Source of the DNA: Rosistilla carotiformis
GTDB lineage: Bacteria > Planctomycetota > Planctomycetia > Pirellulales > Pirellulaceae
Length of the DNA: 64,000 bases
Direction: 5' to 3'
Assembly (NCBI RefSeq): GCF_007753095.1
Contig: NZ_CP036348.1
Location: forward strand, 5,185,411-5,249,410
The position numbers were made by a program, and so were the translations under genes. Of the stretch, positions 9,507 to 16,753 are shown piece after piece. The notes beneath the pieces were generated by a model. That model was not told where the DNA came from and ran no database searches. It saw only the letters and a program-made list of their open reading frames with translations. How positions within the stretch are numbered: position 1 is the stretch's first letter; each line of letters starts with the position of its first letter.

Positions 9507-10799
9507 ATGTCGGATCCAAATCTTAATACGAACCGCGAAATGCTCGACTCGGAACTCGACGCGCTGTTGCGTGCTGCCGATCCAGCCCAGCAACCGATCT
9601 CGGACAAAGCCGTTCGCCAGCAATGGACCGCACTCGCCGCGACGCGTCGCCAGCGGATCCGTCGGCTGCGCTACGGCGGCCTGGCCACAGCGGCCTGCCT
9701 GTTGATGGCGTTTGGAATCGGCTGGCAGCTCGGTTTTGTCGGCCATGGCAATAACAAGCAACATGCCAATGTTCCCCAGAAACCGATCGCGATCCCTAAG
9801 CAGCCCGACTCCACCGCTCCAACAACGACAAGTCGACCCGATCGCATCGAGCCACCGAACACAACAACCGAACCAACCGAAATGTTAGCGGAAACGGATC
9901 GGCAATCGCCTACCGAACCGACCGAGGTTCTGGCAGTCAATGAACCTTCGCTGGTCGAACAGTTTGAACAGGCGATTGCCAAGCTGCCATTGAACAATGC
10001 CCGCCAGCGGTACCGAATCGTTGAACAACTGCGTCGATTGTCGCGACCTCAGCAACGGGAACTCCTGTTGGCAGTCCCGGAAATACAAAATCAAGCCACG
10101 CGTCGACAAGCGATGGGGCTGATATCGGTGGCGGCGGGAAGCGATGCAACGGCGGTGCAAACCGCATGGTTATCGTTCGATTCGACCCGCGACGATGCTT
10201 GGCAAGCGATGGTCGATCGCAGCGACGCGTCGCAATGGGACGGATTGATTCGGTTGGCTCAAAGCGATCGACAGAAACGCGTCTTGTGTCGCAAGTTGGT
10301 TGTCGACTGGCAAACGTCAGGGCTCGATCGGATTGTCGAATTGACGTCTGCGGCGGCGTGGCGTCCCGCGGTGCAAATCGAAGCGGCGGCGCTCGATCCG
10401 CAAGCTTCTCAAAGCCTGCTGAAAATCATCGATGCCAGATCCCAACCACAGCGTGTCGCGGGCGGCTTTGTGTTGGCAGCAATGAAGCGCCCCGAAGTCG
10501 ACCGCATACTGATCCAGTTGATTGTCCAAGGACGCAGCCAAATGGCGGCTTACCAAGGATTGATCATTCGCAACACCACCGAGGCGCGTCAGTTTCTGGC
10601 GCACGCGTCGGTTCAATTTGAATTGTCGCCCGCATTTGCGGCCGCTCGGCGACGTTGGATGGCATGGGGGCCGCAAGCTTTTCAATGGGTAACCGAAACC
10701 AGGAGTCGAAGCGATGTTCAAGACAGTATTCTACGGGATGATTCTATCGACAGCCTTCGCATGGCTGCCGCTGCAAGCCCACGGGCAAGATGCGGATGA
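9507..10799 (+). CDS. Single-TM protein, probable anti-sigma factor or sigma-linked membrane protein
   Basis: 430 residues. A cytoplasmic N-terminal helix region (1-52, NREMLDSELDALLRAADP) is followed by one membrane segment (about 58-76, GLATAACLLMAFGIGWQLGF), a Pro/Thr/Glu-rich linker (80-140) and a helical repeat domain outside (150-400) that looks HEAT-like (RQRYRIVEQLRRLSRPQQRE, LAVPEIQNQATRRQAMGLIS). Its place directly after an ECF sigma gene and its topology make it a likely membrane-bound sigma antagonist; no ZAS motif (HxxxCxxC) is present. Odd: the reading frame runs 86 bp into the next gene and its last 30 residues (after about FQWVTE) look unlike the rest, suggesting loss of an earlier stop. 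A TAA lies in another frame at 10690. Confidence 0.72.
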   Translation: MSDPNLNTNREMLDSELDALLRAADPAQQPISDKAVRQQWTALAATRRQRIRRLRYGGLATAACLLMAFGIGWQLGFVGHGNNKQHANVPQKPIAIPKQPDSTAPTTTSRPDRIEPPNTTTEPTEMLAETDRQSPTEPTEVLAVNEPSLVEQFEQAIAKLPLNNARQRYRIVEQLRRLSRPQQRELLLAVPEIQNQATRRQAMGLISVAAGSDATAVQTAWLSFDSTRDDAWQAMVDRSDASQWDGLIRLAQSDRQKRVLCRKLVVDWQTSGLDRIVELTSAAAWRPAVQIEAAALDPQASQSLLKIIDARSQPQRVAGGFVLAAMKRPEVDRILIQLIVQGRSQMAAYQGLIIRNTTEARQFLAHASVQFELSPAFAAARRRWMAWGPQAFQWVTETRSRSDVQDSILRDDSIDSLRMAAAASPRARCG

Positions 10800-11817
10800 C
10801 GAAAAACGAATCTTGCGCGTCTACGATGTCAGCGATATCGTCGATCCGCAACCCAAGCTGTTGGGCGATTGGTTGACCGGTGAAAGCCAAGGGACCGTCA
10901 GCGGCCTGACCAACGGTGGCATCGGTGGTGGTGGTGGATTTGGTGGTGGCATGGGAACTGGCGGCGGCGGAATGGGGGCCGGTGCTGGCGGCATGGGAGG
11001 GGGCGGCGGATTCTTTGCGATCCCTTCGCATATCCAACCACAGTTTGAAGGCGCTAACATGGGGGTTGGCGTGCACGGCCCTTGGAACAGCCGTGTGATC
11101 GATTTGGCCGACGTGTTGAGCGATTTAGGAATTGGTGATGCCCAGCTGATGGTTTACGACAAACTGTTGCTCGCCAGAGCGACGCTTCGTGGACACGAGG
11201 AACTGGCCGATGTTCTCCAGATGCTTCGCGAAAAGTCGCAGGCTTCGCCGACAATGGAAATCGCGATGCGTTTGGTTCCGATTGCCCCCGACGCCGCGAT
11301 CGATTCCAGCAGCCTTAAGGCGACCGAGATCGAAGCCTTGGCAGCAGCAAAAAATGCGATTTCGGCAACCGTACGCTGCGGCAACGGTCGCACCGGAAGC
11401 ATTGCTTCGGGCGCGCGGCGCAGTTTCGTGATCAGCGCCGTCCCGGTGGTCGGCGCCAACGGCTCGAGCGACTCCAACGGACGAAACGTCGGCTACACGC
11501 CTCGCGTGATCACACCAATGATTGGCTTGGTTGGTAAAGTTCGCCCGGTGTTAAAAGAAGCGCCAGAGGGCCAACCACGAACAGCACTTATCGACGTAGG
11601 AATTGCCTACAGCGTCGGATCCGATGAGATCCTTTCGGCGACCTTCGGAACGGGGCAAACGATCGATCGCATCGATGTCACCGCAGTAGAATTCGAAAGT
11701 CAATTGAGTGTCGTAGAAAATCAATGGACCCTAGCGGGGGTGTCGACAATTAGCGACGGCAACGGAGCGCAAGAAGGCCTGATGGCGGTCGTGATCCAGT
11801 GGCGAGAAGCCCGCTAG
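10714..11817 (+). CDS. Secreted secretin-domain (type II/III secretion short domain) protein with Gly-rich linker
   Basis: 367 residues. A signal peptide (1-24, ending QAHGQ) is followed by a short beta domain starting LRVYDVSDIV, which is seen in many planctomycetal secretin-like proteins. A glycine/methionine-rich linker follows (about 65-100), then a second beta-alpha region (SRVIDLADVLSDLGIGDAQL to HEELADVLQMLREK) resembling the secretin N-domain short repeat. The last third is beta-rich (RRSFVISAVPVVGA, TALIDVGIAYSVGS) but lacks a recognisable secretin gate, so it is probably not a pore. AGGAG at 10701-10705, 8 nt before the ATG, supports the start despite the overlap with the upstream gene. 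It may be the extracytoplasmic partner or output of the sigma/anti-sigma pair; that is inference. Confidence 0.75.
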   Translation: MFKTVFYGMILSTAFAWLPLQAHGQDADDEKRILRVYDVSDIVDPQPKLLGDWLTGESQGTVSGLTNGGIGGGGGFGGGMGTGGGGMGAGAGGMGGGGGFFAIPSHIQPQFEGANMGVGVHGPWNSRVIDLADVLSDLGIGDAQLMVYDKLLLARATLRGHEELADVLQMLREKSQASPTMEIAMRLVPIAPDAAIDSSSLKATEIEALAAAKNAISATVRCGNGRTGSIASGARRSFVISAVPVVGANGSSDSNGRNVGYTPRVITPMIGLVGKVRPVLKEAPEGQPRTALIDVGIAYSVGSDEILSATFGTGQTIDRIDVTAVEFESQLSVVENQWTLAGVSTISDGNGAQEGLMAVVIQWREAR

Positions 11818-11900
11818 AACTCCACATGCAGCACCTCCGTTGGCGCGACACACTGCGCTTTCCAATGCCTGACCGCTCCGCGGTTAGGTGGCAACATCTT

Positions 11901-11929
11901 CGCTTGTTGAATCCCATCCACAACAAGCG
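11901..11929 (+). terminator. Hairpin after secretin-domain gene
   Basis: CGCTTGTTG at 11901-11909 and CAACAAGCG at 11921-11929 are perfectly complementary with an 11-nt loop, 84 bp after the stop codon. A G/A run, not a T run, follows, so intrinsic termination on the + strand is uncertain. Confidence 0.35.
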
Positions 11930-12030
11930 GGGAAAAGGGGACGGCGGATGCAGGCCCAGCCCACCTCCCTCCTCTCCTCTCTCAACGCACCGACACACAC
12001 CAAAGGCGGTAGCCCCGGGAGTGATATGCG

Positions 12031-12109
12031 GCTTTGACCTTGTGTCTTTCAAAGCTCATGTAGGATGTCGATGTAGCGCAGCGTGCAACATCGTCAAACT
12101 CCGACATCC
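12031..12109. other. Tandem stem-loops in intergenic region
   Basis: The first stem is GCTTTGA (12031-12037) with TCAAAGC (12049-12055). The second is GGATGTCG (12063-12070) with CGACATCC (12102-12109), and inside it CGATGT (12069-12074) can instead pair with ACATCG (12088-12093), giving two overlapping alternative pairings. They lie in a region with no gene and could belong to a structured RNA. Confidence 0.35.
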
Positions 12110-12440
12110 CTTGGCACGTCTCCAGCGTTTCGACACGCGAAATTTTCGCCCCTAGACTCTTTGCAAGGTACGTTTGGGTGAAGCGTATCAACGGCCTCGG
12201 ATGCGACACCGATGCGAACCCAACAAGCTTCCGATCGAGTGAGGCGGCGAAAGACGGAATCGTCAGCGAGCCTTTCAACAGATCGGATCTGAACAATTTT
12301 GCATCGGGGTGGCACCGGGACGTCGAGATGTTAACCCCTGTACACGCAGATAAACTTTGCGTCGGTGTGCCATTTTCGGTAGGACCTATCGGAAATGCAA
12401 AAATACTCGAAAACCACGCTGGTACACAGACGTTCAATCG

Positions 12441-12468
12441 TTGCGGTTCCCCTTGCCGACTGTATAAA
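12441..12468 (+). promoter_or_regulatory. Sigma-70-like promoter candidate for the AP2-like/H1-tail gene
   Basis: TTGCGG (12441-12446) and TATAAA (12463-12468) are separated by 16 nt. The next gene starts at 12652, implying a leader of about 175 nt. Based on consensus match only. Confidence 0.35.
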
Positions 12469-12651
12469 ATCCGTCGGTCCATGCTAAAGGACAGATCGTC
12501 CTGTTTCGCAATGGGGTGCAGCGTTGGCGTTGCGACGAGTTAGCAGAGGTTCAAAAAATATCAGGAACCGACACCGGGCAAGCCCGTCCAATAGTAGTGG
12601 AACCCGAAATGTCGACTCAACTTTTTCAGAAACCAATGGGATCGTAATACC

Positions 12652-13353
12652 GTGAAAAAACGAATGAACCTCACGCGCATGGATCACGAGGGCTGCCGTG
12701 GATGGTGGGTCCGAATCCAGCGTGGCGACCAATCGGTCAGCAAATTGTTCTCCGACGGCATTTATGGAAGCACTCGAAAAGCTGAAATTGCCGCAACAAA
12801 ATTTCGCGATGAAAAGCTGAAAGAGTTGCCAGCCCGCGTTTTCAAGGGCAGCAAAGGCCCACGCCTGAACGCGGCCGGTTATTATCTGCGAACCCGCGTG
12901 CGTCGCGGCAAAGACGAACAAGCATGGGTCGCGATCTGGACCGAAGACGGCCGACAGTTGGAAAAATCGTTCAGCATCAACCAACACGGTAACGCAGCCG
13001 CCAAGAAATTGGCCAAAGCCTATCGCCAAGAGATGGTCGAGAAATTGATCAGCGGTGGCGGCGAACCTGCGGCGCCAAAGAAGGCCCCTGTCAAGAAGAA
13101 GACCACGGTCAAAAAAGCGGCAGCCAAGAAGTCGGTGAAGAAGGCTCCCGCCAAAAAATCGACCAAGAAGGCGCCTGTCAAAAAGAAGGCAGCCGTTAGG
13201 AAAGCGGCCGTAAAAAAGGCGCCGGTCAAAAAGGCGGCCTTGAAAAAGAAGACCGCTAAAAAGGCGCCTGTTAAAAAGGTCGCTAAGAAAGCGGCCGTCA
13301 AGAAGGTTGCCAAGAAGGCAGCGGTTAAAAAGAAGGCGACCAAGCGTCGCTAG
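12652..13353 (+). CDS. AP2-like DNA-binding domain protein with histone H1-like C-terminal tail
   Basis: 233 residues in two parts. The N-terminal 125 residues contain two AP2/integrase-like beta-beta-beta-alpha units: GCRGWWVRIQRGDQSVSKLF with helix KAEIAATKFRDEKLKEL, and AAGYYLRTRVRRGKDEQAWV with helix NAAAKKLAKAYRQEMVEKL. Residues 140-233 are almost only Lys, Ala, Pro, Val and Thr in repeats of KKAPVKK, VKKAAAKK and VAKKAAVKK, as in histone H1 tails and chlamydial/bordetellal H1-like proteins. It probably binds DNA broadly and shapes the nucleoid, with the AP2-like part giving some recognition; function is inferred. Translation probably starts at GTG 12652; ATG 12664 is possible. It stands alone after a long leader. 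The repeat-rich tail could vary in length between strains. Confidence 0.82.
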   Translation: MKKRMNLTRMDHEGCRGWWVRIQRGDQSVSKLFSDGIYGSTRKAEIAATKFRDEKLKELPARVFKGSKGPRLNAAGYYLRTRVRRGKDEQAWVAIWTEDGRQLEKSFSINQHGNAAAKKLAKAYRQEMVEKLISGGGEPAAPKKAPVKKKTTVKKAAAKKSVKKAPAKKSTKKAPVKKKAAVRKAAVKKAPVKKAALKKKTAKKAPVKKVAKKAAVKKVAKKAAVKKKATKRR

Positions 13354-13425
13354 GAATTCAATCGACCCGGCAGACGCTGCAGTCGCCTTCGGGGCGGCGT
13401 AGCGACAACTCGGATCCATGCCAAG

Positions 13426-14061
13426 ATGTGTCACCGATTTCATCTTAAGACCGGTGCTCAAGCGATTGCCGATCTCGTCAATGCGACAAACCACTGCGAC
13501 GCGGGAACCTTTCAACAGGACCTCTTCCCGCTCGCATCGGTTCCGGTGATCCGTCGGGACGAACAACAGCGTTTGGAATTGGCTCCGTGCAATTGGAGCC
13601 TGTTGCCTCGAACGTGGAAGCCTTCGGCTAAATATCCAACGTGGAAATCGTTCGTCCGCAAGTATCCCACCTTCAACGCCCGCTGCGAATCGATCGACGA
13701 CAAGCTTTCGTTTCGTCAATCGTTCGTCGATCGGCGGGCGATGATCCCCGCCACCGCGTTTTTCGAACACGGTTTCTTTTTCGGGCTTCAAGACGTCGAA
13801 ACCTTCTGGTTCGCGGGGCTCTGGGATCGCTGTGTCATCGGCGACGAAACGATCGATTCCTGCACGATCGTCACGACCCAGGCGAACAAGCTGGTCGGAC
13901 GCCACCATCCGCGAAATCGGATGCCGGTGATCCTTGCCAACGAAGAAGCGAAAACGCGGTGGATGAACCCTGAGATTTCACGACGCGGCGAATTGCAAAG
14001 TCTCTTCCGTCCGCTGGCTGACGATCTGATGACCCACTGGCCCGCCGATGCGCCCGAATAA
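13426..14061 (+). CDS. SOS response-associated peptidase family protein (SRAP, YedK/HMCES)
   Basis: 211 residues. SRAP proteins crosslink to abasic sites in single-stranded DNA through the N-terminal Cys2 and shield them. Visible here: MCHRFH with Cys2; TFNARCES with Asn84 in the NAR motif; a family Glu in PATAFFEH (Glu114); and the C-terminal block HHPRNRMPVIL (160-170). The last differs from the usual His-x-Arg-Met-Pro by about two extra residues between His161 and RMP. The family's WGLLP motif appears as NWSLLP. No clear ribosome site precedes the ATG. No SOS box was identified. Convergent with the small membrane protein gene, 10 bp apart. Confidence 0.88.
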   Translation: MCHRFHLKTGAQAIADLVNATNHCDAGTFQQDLFPLASVPVIRRDEQQRLELAPCNWSLLPRTWKPSAKYPTWKSFVRKYPTFNARCESIDDKLSFRQSFVDRRAMIPATAFFEHGFFFGLQDVETFWFAGLWDRCVIGDETIDSCTIVTTQANKLVGRHHPRNRMPVILANEEAKTRWMNPEISRRGELQSLFRPLADDLMTHWPADAPE

Positions 14062-14071
14062 CGCTGTCGCA

Positions 14072-14521
14072 TCAACGCTCGATTCGGCGGCGAATTGCAT
14101 CGGCGATCAGAAAAATCCCACCGATCAACGCCCCTGTCAAATAACCTAAGGGCACTCCCCAGAAGATCCCCGCAATCATCAGGACGCCCCAGCTGGCAGC
14201 GTCGGCAAAACCTACCGTCACCAGAACAAAGGCAACGCTGGCCAGAATCGATGCAGCCCGCGGCGAGGCGCCGCTGAAGAGCAAGGCTTGCGCTGCGCCA
14301 ACCAACGTCACGAAGCCTCCCGCCCACAACAACATCCCATCGGGCGCCCCACACGCGCGGATTATCGCGAACATCAGCGCATAAGAGGTGGTGACCGTCA
14401 GCATCGTGGCCAAATCAAACCGCCGCGGCGCACCATAAACAGTCCGCTCCGCCAAGACCGGCTGCTCGGCAAGCTCAGCCATGATTGGATCTTCATCGGA
14501 TTCAGACATCACTGGCCTCAC
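14072..14521 (-). CDS. Small multi-pass membrane protein of unknown function
   Basis: 149 residues, not recognised beyond being a membrane protein. After a hydrophilic N-terminus (about 35 residues) there are four hydrophobic helices: MLTVTTSYALMFAIIRACG (about 40-58), GMLLWAGGFVTLVGAAQALL (63-82), ILASVAFVLVTVGFA (91-105) and VLMIAGIFWGVPLGYLTGAL (112-131), then a fifth hydrophobic stretch GGIFLIADAI before a basic end RRRIER. The phrase FDLATMLTVTT resembles small planctomycete membrane proteins. An alternative ATG lies at 14509. Confidence 0.65.
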   Translation of the reverse strand: MRPVMSESDEDPIMAELAEQPVLAERTVYGAPRRFDLATMLTVTTSYALMFAIIRACGAPDGMLLWAGGFVTLVGAAQALLFSGASPRAASILASVAFVLVTVGFADAASWGVLMIAGIFWGVPLGYLTGALIGGIFLIADAIRRRIER

Positions 14522-14698
14522 GCTTCAAATCGCCGCTTCGCTCCCGAGCGGACTTCCGGTTCATCCCCCACACGCCCTGCAGATGCCAAGTATCATAGCG
14601 TTTCAAACAAAGCGTAACGGTGCCGGCAACAGTCGATTCACGATGGAATTCGGTCACCACTGCGAAACAAGTCGATATCCGAATAGGGGAGACCTTTG

Positions 14699-15940
14699 AT
14701 GCGATGCTGCCTTCTTCTGCTGCTGGTCGCGTTCCATGCGTCTAGCGCGATGGCTGCCGATTGGCTCGCTTGGCGAGGCCCGACGGCTGACAACCATGCT
14801 CGACAAGGGGAGTCGGTCCCAACCTCTTGGAGCGAAACCGAAAACGTGCTTTGGAAGACTCCGGTTCCAGGGCGCGGCCACGCCTCGCCGATCCTTGTCG
14901 GGGAACGCATCTATTTGGCGACCGCCGATCAAACCAAAGGCGTCCAAGCGGTTGTCGCTTTCAATCGCCAAACGGGAGCCAAAGAGGGTGTGATCGTTGT
15001 GCACCAAGGTGGTGTGGACGCCAAGATTCACAACAAAAACACCTACGCCAGTCCAACGATCGCCAGCGATGGAAAGCAATTGTATACGGTCTTTGTGAAT
15101 AACAAAGCGGTTTGGGCTTCAGCGATTTCGTTGAACGGAAAGATCTTGTGGCAGCAGCGCGTTGGCAGCTTTGATCCTAAAAAATACCAGTTTGGATACG
15201 GCGCCTCGCCGGTGATCTATCGAGACATGTTGATCGTCGCCAACGAATACGACGGACCCGACAGTGGTCTCTACGCGTTGGACACCAAGACAGGAAAGCC
15301 ACGCTGGAAATCACCCCGGCCGCAACAGATCAGTTTCTCATCGCCAATCGTCGCCGAGATCGCTGGCCGAGACCAGTTGTTGATCAGCGGGTTTCGCCAG
15401 ATCGCATCGATTGATCCGGCCACCGGTCGTTCATTGTGGGAAGCGGCGGGGACCACCGATGCCACGTGCGGAACGATGGTCTGGGATGGCGACCTGGTCT
15501 TCGCCAGCGGCGGCTACCCCGACTCGGGCACCTTCGCCGTTCGGGGCGATGGTTCGGGAGAGGTCCTCTGGCAGAACGGTGTCAAGTGTTATGAGCAATC
15601 GATGCTAGTCGTCGATGGTTTTCTATACGGCGTTGCCGATTCGGGCGTCGCCTACTGTTGGCGTGCCGCCGATGGAGAAGAGATGTGGAAGCACCGGTTG
15701 AAAGGTCCCGTAAGTGCTTCGCCCGTTGCCGTCGGGGACACAATCTTGGCGAGCAACGAATTGGGAACAACGTTTGTCTTCAAAGCCAATCCGGAACGGT
15801 TTGAATTGATAGCCGAGAATCAATTTGGCGACGCATCGTTCGCTTCGCCAGTTGTCGTCGACAACCGTCTCTATCTACGGCACGCTCGCGGCGCCGGGGC
15901 CGACCGCCAAGAGTTCCTAATTTGCATCGGGCAACGCTAA
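14699..15940 (+). CDS. Secreted PQQ-like beta-propeller protein
   Basis: 413 residues. A signal peptide (about 1-19, cleaved near AMAAD) is followed by the opening WLAWRGPTADNHARQGESVP shared by many planctomycete beta-propeller proteins, then about seven or eight PQQ/BamB-like blades (VVAFNRQTGAKE, LYALDTKTGKPRWKSPRP, IASIDPATGRSLWEAAG, YCWRAADGEEMWKHRLKG). No PQQ- or metal-binding catalytic residues can be assigned, so it may be a scaffold rather than a dehydrogenase. The ATG at 14699 (just after an in-frame TTG) is chosen because AGGGGAG lies about 8 nt upstream. Monocistronic; an inverted repeat follows. Confidence 0.85.
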   Translation: MRCCLLLLLVAFHASSAMAADWLAWRGPTADNHARQGESVPTSWSETENVLWKTPVPGRGHASPILVGERIYLATADQTKGVQAVVAFNRQTGAKEGVIVVHQGGVDAKIHNKNTYASPTIASDGKQLYTVFVNNKAVWASAISLNGKILWQQRVGSFDPKKYQFGYGASPVIYRDMLIVANEYDGPDSGLYALDTKTGKPRWKSPRPQQISFSSPIVAEIAGRDQLLISGFRQIASIDPATGRSLWEAAGTTDATCGTMVWDGDLVFASGGYPDSGTFAVRGDGSGEVLWQNGVKCYEQSMLVVDGFLYGVADSGVAYCWRAADGEEMWKHRLKGPVSASPVAVGDTILASNELGTTFVFKANPERFELIAENQFGDASFASPVVVDNRLYLRHARGAGADRQEFLICIGQR

Positions 15941-15944
15941 CGAT

Positions 15945-15986
15945 GCGGGACGATCGTGTTCGCGATCTCACATTTCGTCGTCCCGC
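15945..15986 (+). terminator. Inverted repeat after beta-propeller gene
   Basis: GCGGGACGA (15945-15953) and TCGTCCCGC (15978-15986) form a perfect 9-bp stem starting 5 nt after the stop codon. The loop is long (24 nt) and no T run follows. Confidence 0.35.
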
Positions 15987-16753
15987 AACGAGGGACGACG
16001 CCCATCCAAACCGCGGGGCGATTCGCTACGCCCGTGTCGGGAATGGTCACAGCAACGGCCATTCCCAATACGCATCCAATTGAGTGCGGCGGGGACCAAG
16101 TGTCTCAGACCGTCGTATCGACGATTGCGCTGTGATGTCTAAACGTCTCGCCTAGCAATTCGCCGCGTGAAAGCCGCAAAACACGTCTTCCCCACCCACA
16201 CTCCGAACCAACAACGTTGACTTGCGCAACACAAGACCTACGATTAAGGCATCGAATCCAACACACGGTGTTTTCCGCAGCCGCCAATTGATTCTTTAAA
16301 TTATTGCTTCTTTATATTTGCTGCAGAACTCGCGAGCGTGTTGGGCCGATTGCTGGGCCTTGAATCGATCCACGCTTGACGTAGGCACTTTCCAGTGCGA
16401 TGAGTGCCGCTCAGGACAGGTCGATCCCTCGTCCGCCTCTATTTTTTACGGTCATTATACCGTGTCGGCATTTATTCAATGTTATGCCGATACAACGATG
16501 GATTGCACAAGTGCCGAGTGGCGTCGTGAGACGCAAATTCCAGGTTGGCCCGCGGAGTCCGATGCGGTGCATTCACCGCAGACTGCCCCTCTCGATCGGC
16601 AGTCGACGTTGATTTCGCACGCTGACCTGGAGCGCTCGGCCCGCATTCCGAGCCGCCGTGCTCACCAACAACACAACGGGAACCGCGATCCGACAACCGG
16701 ATGGCGACGGGCCAAGGAGGGAGACAAGCTTCTTCATTGTGTTGAGGTGCACC
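15987..16753. other. Intergenic leader region of the fatty-acid degradation cluster
   Basis: About 770 bp with no supportable gene. It contains a stem-loop GGGAATGG/CCATTCCC at 16039-16066, an AT-rich promoter-like patch around 16288-16318 (TTGATT and TTATAT, about 18 nt apart), and two adjacent inverted repeats at 16448-16463 and 16465-16490. A strong AAGGAGG near 16714 is not followed by a start at usable spacing in the ligase frame. Confidence 0.4.
16448..16490. promoter_or_regulatory. Paired inverted repeats upstream of acyl-CoA ligase gene
   Basis: ACGGT-6 nt-ACCGT (16448-16463) is followed at once by TCGGCAT-12 nt-ATGCCGA (16465-16490, 7-bp arms), about 260 bp before the ligase start. 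The AT-rich spacers, one containing TTATAC, suggest an operator/promoter region for a dimeric regulator. No regulator gene is adjacent. Confidence 0.35.

Larger units (their letters stand above)
11818..12651. other. Long non-coding region with several hairpins
   Basis: 834 bp without a convincing gene; the possible frames in it have no family resemblance, atypical composition and no ribosome site. It holds a 9-bp perfect hairpin right after the secretin-domain gene (11901-11929), two further stem-loops at 12031-12055 and 12063-12109, and a promoter-like pair at 12441-12468 in front of the AP2-like/H1-tail gene. It is more AT-rich than the neighbouring genes. A small RNA or a long 5' leader for the downstream gene is possible but not shown. 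Confidence 0.5.

Noticed and set aside
11982-12482. Possible 166-residue minus-strand gene in the same gap
   Set aside because: No start signal and no coherent protein pattern.
12178-12543. Possible 121-residue gene in the long non-coding gap
   Set aside because: Atypical composition, no ribosome site and no resemblance; also overlapped by the promoter-like site.
13020-13343. Antisense hydrophobic frame opposite the H1-like tail
   Set aside because: The Phe/Leu/Ala-rich translation is the reverse of AAG/GCC repeats and not a membrane gene.
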